Source of the DNA: Microlunatus parietis
GTDB taxonomy: Bacteria; Actinomycetota; Actinomycetes; Propionibacteriales; Propionibacteriaceae
DNA length: 64,000 bases
Assembly: GCF_013407955.1 (NCBI RefSeq)
Contig: NZ_JACCBU010000001.1
Span: forward strand, 5,642,001 to 5,706,000
Direction of reading: 5' to 3'
Part shown: in pieces, positions 60,372 through 64,000 of the stretch
How the letters are laid out: each line of letters starts with the position of its first letter
How positions within the stretch are numbered: position 1 is the first letter of the stretch
Position numbers and translations under genes: made by a program
Notes under the pieces: model-generated
What the model was told of the DNA's origin: nothing
What the model saw: the letters and a program-made list of their open reading frames with translations, nothing else
Database searches by the model: none

Positions 60372-61085
60372 ATGATCATCCGGGCAGCGGCAGAGTTGGG
60401 TGCCGCCAATCACCAGAGTTTCTTCGCCGCCAGAGCGGAGGCCGCCGGCGGTATGGTGCAGCACCGCTACGGAGGCACCGTGGCGGTGACGCCCAACGGC
60501 GAGGCGATGGTCCTGTTCCCGACCGTGCCGGTCGATGCGGCCGCGGAATGCGTGGCCGAGCAGCTGGCGTTGTTCGAGCGGCACCGGCCGCTGTCGGAGA
60601 TCGGCTGGTGGTCCCTGGATGCCGCGGGCCTTCCGGCGTTGGGGGCGGTGCTGGCCGAGCGTGGATTCGACTGGGGCTGGCGACCGAACTGGATGATGCT
60701 CGACGTCGCCCGCCTGGTTGTTGATCATGCGCGTCCGGCGGGCCTGACGGTGGTCGAGCTGAAAGATCGTTGGTGGCGGTACGAGGCGCGCCTCGACGAC
60801 GTCACCGTGGGTCGGGCGATCCTGCACCTGTGCGAGGTCGACGGTGAGCCCGTCGGCGGGCTCTACGACATGGAGGTCGACGCTGGTCAACGTCGTCGCG
60901 GCATCGGCACCGCTCTGGCCGAGGCGGTCGGTGAACGGGCTCGTGATCTTGGTTGCCGGTCGGTGTTGTTGAACGCCACCGGGCCGGGCGAGCCGGTGTA
61001 TCGCCGGGTCGGTTTCGACAAGCTGGGCGAGCAGGGGCAGACCTGGTGGTTGCCGGGCGACCGGTTCGATCAGCGCGTCGGTTGA
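60372..61085 (+). CDS. GNAT-family N-acetyltransferase
   Basis: 237 residues. ATG at 60372 behind GAGGAAGAG. The C-terminal half has the acetyl-CoA loop 'DVEAGQRRRGIGTALAEAVG' type motif ('VDAGQRRRGIGTALAEAVGE') and 'LLNATGPGEPVYRRVGF'. The N-terminal half is a degenerate second GNAT-like domain. Substrate unknown. The 150-bp gap before it has no clear terminator. Confidence 0.85.
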   Translation: MIIRAAAELGAANHQSFFAARAEAAGGMVQHRYGGTVAVTPNGEAMVLFPTVPVDAAAECVAEQLALFERHRPLSEIGWWSLDAAGLPALGAVLAERGFDWGWRPNWMMLDVARLVVDHARPAGLTVVELKDRWWRYEARLDDVTVGRAILHLCEVDGEPVGGLYDMEVDAGQRRRGIGTALAEAVGERARDLGCRSVLLNATGPGEPVYRRVGFDKLGEQGQTWWLPGDRFDQRVG

Positions 61086-61112
61086 CCTCGCCCCAGGGGC
61101 CGGCCGCAGACT
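61082..61112 (+). promoter_or_regulatory. MerR-type promoter with 19-bp spacer
   Basis: TTGACC (61082-61087) and CAGACT (61107-61112) are separated by 19 bp, the stretched spacer typical of MerR-controlled promoters. A dyad GCCCCAGGGGC (61090-61100) sits inside the spacer. The -35 box overlaps the stop codon of the GNAT gene; the MerR GTG start is at 61119, so the transcript is nearly leaderless. Confidence 0.5.
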
Positions 61113-61118
61113 CGGCGT

Positions 61119-61943
61119 GTGGACGATGCGTATCTGCTGGCCGGCCGCTTCGGCACCGAGGCCCGGCTGTCGCCGAAGGCGCTCCGGCTGTACGCCGAGC
61201 TGGGCTTGCTGGTGCCGACCGAGGTGGACCCGGCGACCGGGTACCGCTACTACCACCGCGACCAGCTCGACCGGGCCCGGCTGATCGGCCGGCTGCGCGG
61301 CCTCGACCTGCCTTTGGCCAGGATCGCAACGCTGGTCGACCTGACCCCGGCGGCGCTGGAGATCGAGCTGCGGGCCTGGCTCAAGTCTCGCCATGATCAA
61401 CTCGGCCGGCAGGCGCAGCAGATCGATGCGATCGTCCGCGGACCGGCCCAGCTGCCGGAACTGATCGCCGCCGTAACCGTGCGGCAGGCGCCGGCGACCA
61501 CGCTGCTCTGCCGGCAGCGGATGGTGTCGACGGCGGAGCTGGACACGTTCATCGCCGAGTCCGAGGCGGAGCTGCGGGCCGGGTTGCGCGGCGCCGGCCT
61601 ACCCGGCGACGGCCCGATCCGGGTCTACTTCCACGAAATGGTCACGCCGGACAGCGACGGCCTGGTGGAGGTCGCGCTCGGCTACACCGGCCCGCTCGAT
61701 CCGTTGCCGGGATTGCGGATCCGGCTGTCGCCGGCCCAGACCGAAGCGGTGCTGCCGGCGCCGAAGGCGTACGAGGACTATCCGCTGGTGCTGCACCTCT
61801 ACGACGCGCTGGAGGCCTGGATCGCCGACCGTCCCGGTGCCTGCCTCAGCGACACCTGCTTCGAGGTCCATCCGGGCAGCGACGCCCGGTTCGACGTCGT
61901 CTACCCGGTCCGGCTGCCCAACCATAGTGAGGATCCCTCATGA
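61119..61943 (+). CDS. MerR-family regulator with GyrI-like ligand domain
   Basis: 274 residues from GTG at 61119. MerR HTH ('LSPKALRLYAELGLLVPTEV', 'GYRYYHRDQLDRARLIGRLR'), coiled-coil dimer helix and a C-terminal GyrI/BmrR-like domain ('VRQAPATTLLCRQRMVSTAE'). BmrR-type proteins sense lipophilic compounds. It probably activates its own promoter and the overlapping BtrH-like gene (4-bp overlap at 61940). Confidence 0.9.
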   Translation: MDDAYLLAGRFGTEARLSPKALRLYAELGLLVPTEVDPATGYRYYHRDQLDRARLIGRLRGLDLPLARIATLVDLTPAALEIELRAWLKSRHDQLGRQAQQIDAIVRGPAQLPELIAAVTVRQAPATTLLCRQRMVSTAELDTFIAESEAELRAGLRGAGLPGDGPIRVYFHEMVTPDSDGLVEVALGYTGPLDPLPGLRIRLSPAQTEAVLPAPKAYEDYPLVLHLYDALEAWIADRPGACLSDTCFEVHPGSDARFDVVYPVRLPNHSEDPS

Positions 61944-62872
61944 TCACGACCGCCGTCGGCCTGCCCTACATCGGGTCCGGGCCCTACTGCTATGCCAACT
62001 CGTTCGCCATGATCATGGGCGAGCACGCCCCCTCGACCGCGGTGATCGAAACGCTGTCCGGCGGACCGTTCGGAATGCAGCTGATCGGCGGCCGACTGCC
62101 CTTCTTCGACCCGTACGGCTGGGATCCGGCGCTCGGCTTCGACAACCTGCTCGACGCCCTGGGCTGGACCGCGACCGAGACCTCCGGCGGCGACGAGGAC
62201 GAGGCCGAGGCGCGGCTCCGGGCTGCCGCCGCCGACGGGCCGGTCTGGGTCGGGCCGGTCGAGATGGGCTATCTGGCGCACCAGCCGGAGATGCGCGGCC
62301 CGATCGAGGCGGACCACTTCGTCGTCGTGCTGGAGGTTGGGCCGGACCTGGTCACGATGCACGATCCGCACGGCTTCCCGTACGCGACGCTGCCGGTGCG
62401 CGACTTCCTCACCGCCTGGCGGGCCGACACGCTGCCGTACGGAAAGCCGTACACGTTGCGCTCCGGCTTCCGCCGCGAGACCGAGGTCACCGAGATCGAG
62501 GCGCTGCGGCGCGGGATCGGCGCGGCGACGGCCTGGCTTGACCTCGATCCGGCCCGGGAGGTGCCGCCCGGGACGCTCGGCAACGGCGACGCGGCGCTCG
62601 CCCTGGCCGACCTGTGGGAGGCCGGCCTGGACGACGGCCTGCGCGGTCACCTCGCCTACTTCGCGGTACGGGTCGGAGCGCGCCGGCTGGACGACGCGGC
62701 GACCTGCCTGGCCCGGATCGGCCTCGACGAGGCGTCGGCCGTGTTGCGGGATCAGTCCCGGCTGGTCGGATCGCTGCAATATCCGGTCGTCACGAGGGAC
62801 GACCCGGCCGTGGCGCGCGGGCTGCGGGCGCTCGCGCCGACCTACGACAAGCTCCGGGCGGCGCTGGGCTGA
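61940..62872 (+). CDS. BtrH/C39-like cysteine-protease-fold protein
   Basis: 310 residues. Start ATGATCACG at 61940 overlaps the MerR stop. 'PYIGSGPYCYANSFAMIMG' presents a Cys at a helix start, 'EADHFVVVLEVG' a His before a strand and 'TMHDPHGFPYATLP' an Asp, the order expected of papain/C39-like folds as in BtrH-type acyltransferase or peptidase domains. The C-terminal 110 residues are helical. No signal peptide. Function unknown; coupling to a MerR/GyrI regulator suggests a small-molecule response. Confidence 0.65.
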   Translation: MITTAVGLPYIGSGPYCYANSFAMIMGEHAPSTAVIETLSGGPFGMQLIGGRLPFFDPYGWDPALGFDNLLDALGWTATETSGGDEDEAEARLRAAAADGPVWVGPVEMGYLAHQPEMRGPIEADHFVVVLEVGPDLVTMHDPHGFPYATLPVRDFLTAWRADTLPYGKPYTLRSGFRRETEVTEIEALRRGIGAATAWLDLDPAREVPPGTLGNGDAALALADLWEAGLDDGLRGHLAYFAVRVGARRLDDAATCLARIGLDEASAVLRDQSRLVGSLQYPVVTRDDPAVARGLRALAPTYDKLRAALG

Positions 62873-62902
62873 CCATCACCGTGGCGGGCTGATCACGTGT
62901 TA

Positions 62903-62920
62903 CGCTACACTTGTGTAGCG
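62903..62920. promoter_or_regulatory. TetR operator CGCTACACTTGTGTAGCG
   Basis: A perfect 18-bp palindrome, 8-bp arms around TT, 31 bp before the TetR start. Typical for an autoregulated TetR repressor controlling the downstream ABC transporter. Confidence 0.8.
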
Positions 62921-62951
62921 AAAGGGTGATGAGCATGATCGTCCGGCCCGG

Positions 62952-63545
62952 ATGACTGGCCGGCCACGCAGCGGCGCGGCCGACGAAGCGATCTTGGAAG
63001 CGGCTCTGGAGTCGTTGATCGAGCGAGGGATCGAGGCCACCACCATCGATCAGGTGGCCCGAGACGCCGGCGTCGCTCGGACGACGGTCTATCGGCGCTA
63101 CCCGGACAAGAACCAGCTGCTCATCGCCGCGATCAAGCACGGTCATGATCAATTGCCGCTCCCTCCGGCGCCCGCGGAACCGACGATCGAAGACGTGATC
63201 AACGCCCTCGCGATCGCGCTGGCCGATCCGCGGGGTCGCCGACTGATCCGGCGGAATGCGTACTCGCTGCGCGATCATCCCGATCTTGAACGGTCCTATC
63301 GTGCGGCGAGTATTCAGGCTCGGGAGGACGCGATCCTCGATGCCCTGACCCGTGCTCACCGGGCCGGTCGGTTCCCGCCGGACTCCGATCCCGTCATGAT
63401 CCAGACCCTGCTGTTGGCCTCGATCACGTTCCACCTGTTCAACTACGACGACCAACGCACCGAGTCCGAGATCCGCGACTATTTCACAGCAGTTCTCAAG
63501 CATCTCGGGTACCGGAACAAGGCTTCGAAGGGGAGCCGACGATGA
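62952..63545 (+). CDS. TetR-family transcriptional regulator
   Basis: 197 residues from ATG at 62952. HTH '[20 protein letters not shown]' then '[12 protein letters not shown]', helical C-terminal domain. No ribosome site of its own. An upstream six-codon frame (ATG 62935, with AAAGGG 8 nt before it) ends in a TGA overlapping this ATG, so translation may depend on re-initiation. The stop overlaps the ATPase start (ATGA), forming a TetR-ABC exporter operon under the palindromic operator. Confidence 0.93.
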   Translation: MTGRPRSGAADEAILEAALESLIERGIEATTIDQVARDAGVARTTVYRRYPDKNQLLIAAIKHGHDQLPLPPAPAEPTIEDVINALAIALADPRGRRLIRRNAYSLRDHPDLERSYRAASIQAREDAILDALTRAHRAGRFPPDSDPVMIQTLLLASITFHLFNYDDQRTESEIRDYFTAVLKHLGYRNKASKGSRR

Positions 63546-64000
63546 CCACCGAAACCATGATCAGTAACAACCAGGACACCGATACGGTGATCCGCGTCCG
63601 CGGCCTGGTGAAGTCCTACGGGACGGTGCGGGCGCTCGATTCGCTCGACCTCAGCGTGCGCCGGGGCGAGGTGCACGGTTTTCTCGGGCCCAACGGAGCT
63701 GGCAAGACCACCACGATGAAGGTGCTGCTCGGGCTGGTTCGGGCCGACGGGGGCAGCGTCGAGCTGCTCGGCGGCGATCCCTGGCGAGACGCCGTTTCGC
63801 TGCATCGGCGGATCGCGTACGTGCCCGGAGATGTTGATCTTTGGCCGACGCTGACCGGCGGCGAGGCGATCGACCTGCTCGGCCGGATGCGCGGCGGCCT
63901 GAACGAGGCTCGGCGGGCCGACCTGATCGAGCAGTTCGATCTTGATCCGGGCAAGAAGGGCCGTACCTACTCCAAGGGCAACCGGCAGAAGGTCGCCCTG
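63542..64000 (+). CDS. ABC transporter ATP-binding protein (3' end outside window)
   Basis: 153 codons from ATG at 63542 to the window edge, no stop. Walker A '[19 protein letters not shown]', Q-loop region '[20 protein letters not shown]' (the usual Gln is replaced by Gly) and an altered signature '[11 protein letters not shown]'. The pattern matches the DrrA/multidrug-exporter group. Cotranscribed with the TetR gene. Confidence 0.93.
   Translation, partial: MTTETMISNNQDTDTVIRVRGLVKSYGTVRALDSLDLSVRRGEVHGFLGPNGAGKTTTMKVLLGLVRADGGSVELLGGDPWRDAVSLHRRIAYVPGDVDLWPTLTGGEAIDLLGRMRGGLNEARRADLIEQFDLDPGKKGRTYSKGNRQKVAL

Larger units (their letters stand above)
636..63560. repeat. Dispersed palindrome TGATCA, about 125 copies across the window
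   Basis: By hand count TGATCA occurs about 125 times (allow +/-10), roughly one per 510 bp, in coding and non-coding DNA on all genes' strands. Examples: 9161-9166, 9172-9177, 14762-14767, 24089-24094, 24098-24103, 35279-35284. Base composition near 70% G+C predicts about 4. Longest gaps: 40,769-45,250; 5.8-8.7 kb; 25,927-28,385. See findings. Confidence 0.85.

Noticed and set aside
1-64000. tRNA or rRNA genes
   Set aside because: I saw no cloverleaf with a TTCRANNC-type arm and no rRNA signature in any gap; a scan with a tRNA model would be decisive.

Overview
The window is 64 kb of high-GC DNA (roughly 70% G+C by eye), densely coding, with many GTG and TTG starts, many 4-bp ATGA/GTGA gene overlaps and no rRNA, tRNA or CRISPR array that I can see. 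The gene content (WYL, SatD, DUF664-type DinB, YbaK, DUF418, LPDTG surface protein with DUF7927-type repeats) and the order M23 peptidase / rpsB / tsf / pyrH / frr / cdsA point to an actinobacterium. A soil propionibacterial lineage of the Microlunatus type is my best guess, held with low confidence.

Layout. 0-6 kb: the end of a probable glycoside hydrolase, a LysR remnant, and regulator/small-enzyme pairs (AraC/YbaK/DUF2000, LysR/cupin, LuxR). 6-10.6 kb: one 1537-residue sortase-type surface protein closed by a strong terminator. 10.7-15.6 kb: WYL + DinB-ankyrin, SatD + membrane protein, AlkZ-like protein and a SpoU rRNA/tRNA methyltransferase. 15.6-21.5 kb: a sulfated-polysaccharide locus (decayed PL8 lyase, acetyl esterase, two sulfatases, a frameshifted DUF1961 protein, GntR/UTRA regulator). 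21.5-26 kb: TetR/DUF418 pair and cstA-ybdD. 26-28.4 kb: a less ordered stretch with a small hypothetical gene, a phosphotransferase and an internally deleted acetamidase pseudogene. 28.4-32.6 kb, minus strand: lactonase, amidohydrolase, peptide deformylase and SGNH hydrolase.

32.6-49 kb: xerC, then a six-gene peptide-import operon (lipoprotein, two permeases, serine hydrolase, GbsR-type regulator, fused double ATPase), then a nucleotidyltransferase/XRE/unknown three-gene module and a VapBC pair, then a tandem M23 peptidase, a DinB protein and the translation cluster rpsB-tsf-pyrH-frr-cdsA. 49-51 kb: GNAT/TetR opposed to an alpha/beta hydrolase across a clear operator. 51-60.2 kb: a LacI-controlled polysaccharide operon (polysaccharide pyruvyl transferase-like protein, LplB/YtcP-type permeases, Tat-type lipoprotein, heparinase II/III, second lyase), with matching 16-bp LacI-type operators in front of the regulator and of the operon. 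60.3-64 kb: GNAT, MerR/GyrI-like regulator, BtrH-like protein, TetR and the start of an ABC ATPase.

The most unusual signal is not a gene. The palindrome TGATCA occurs about 125 times by hand count, where base composition predicts about 4. It sits in genes and in gaps, forces rare codons (TTG, GAT), and recurs at start codons and stop/start junctions. It is sparse in the ribosomal genes and in the toxin-antitoxin and acetamidase regions. This looks like a highly iterated palindrome, comparable in behaviour to cyanobacterial HIP1 or to DNA uptake sequences.
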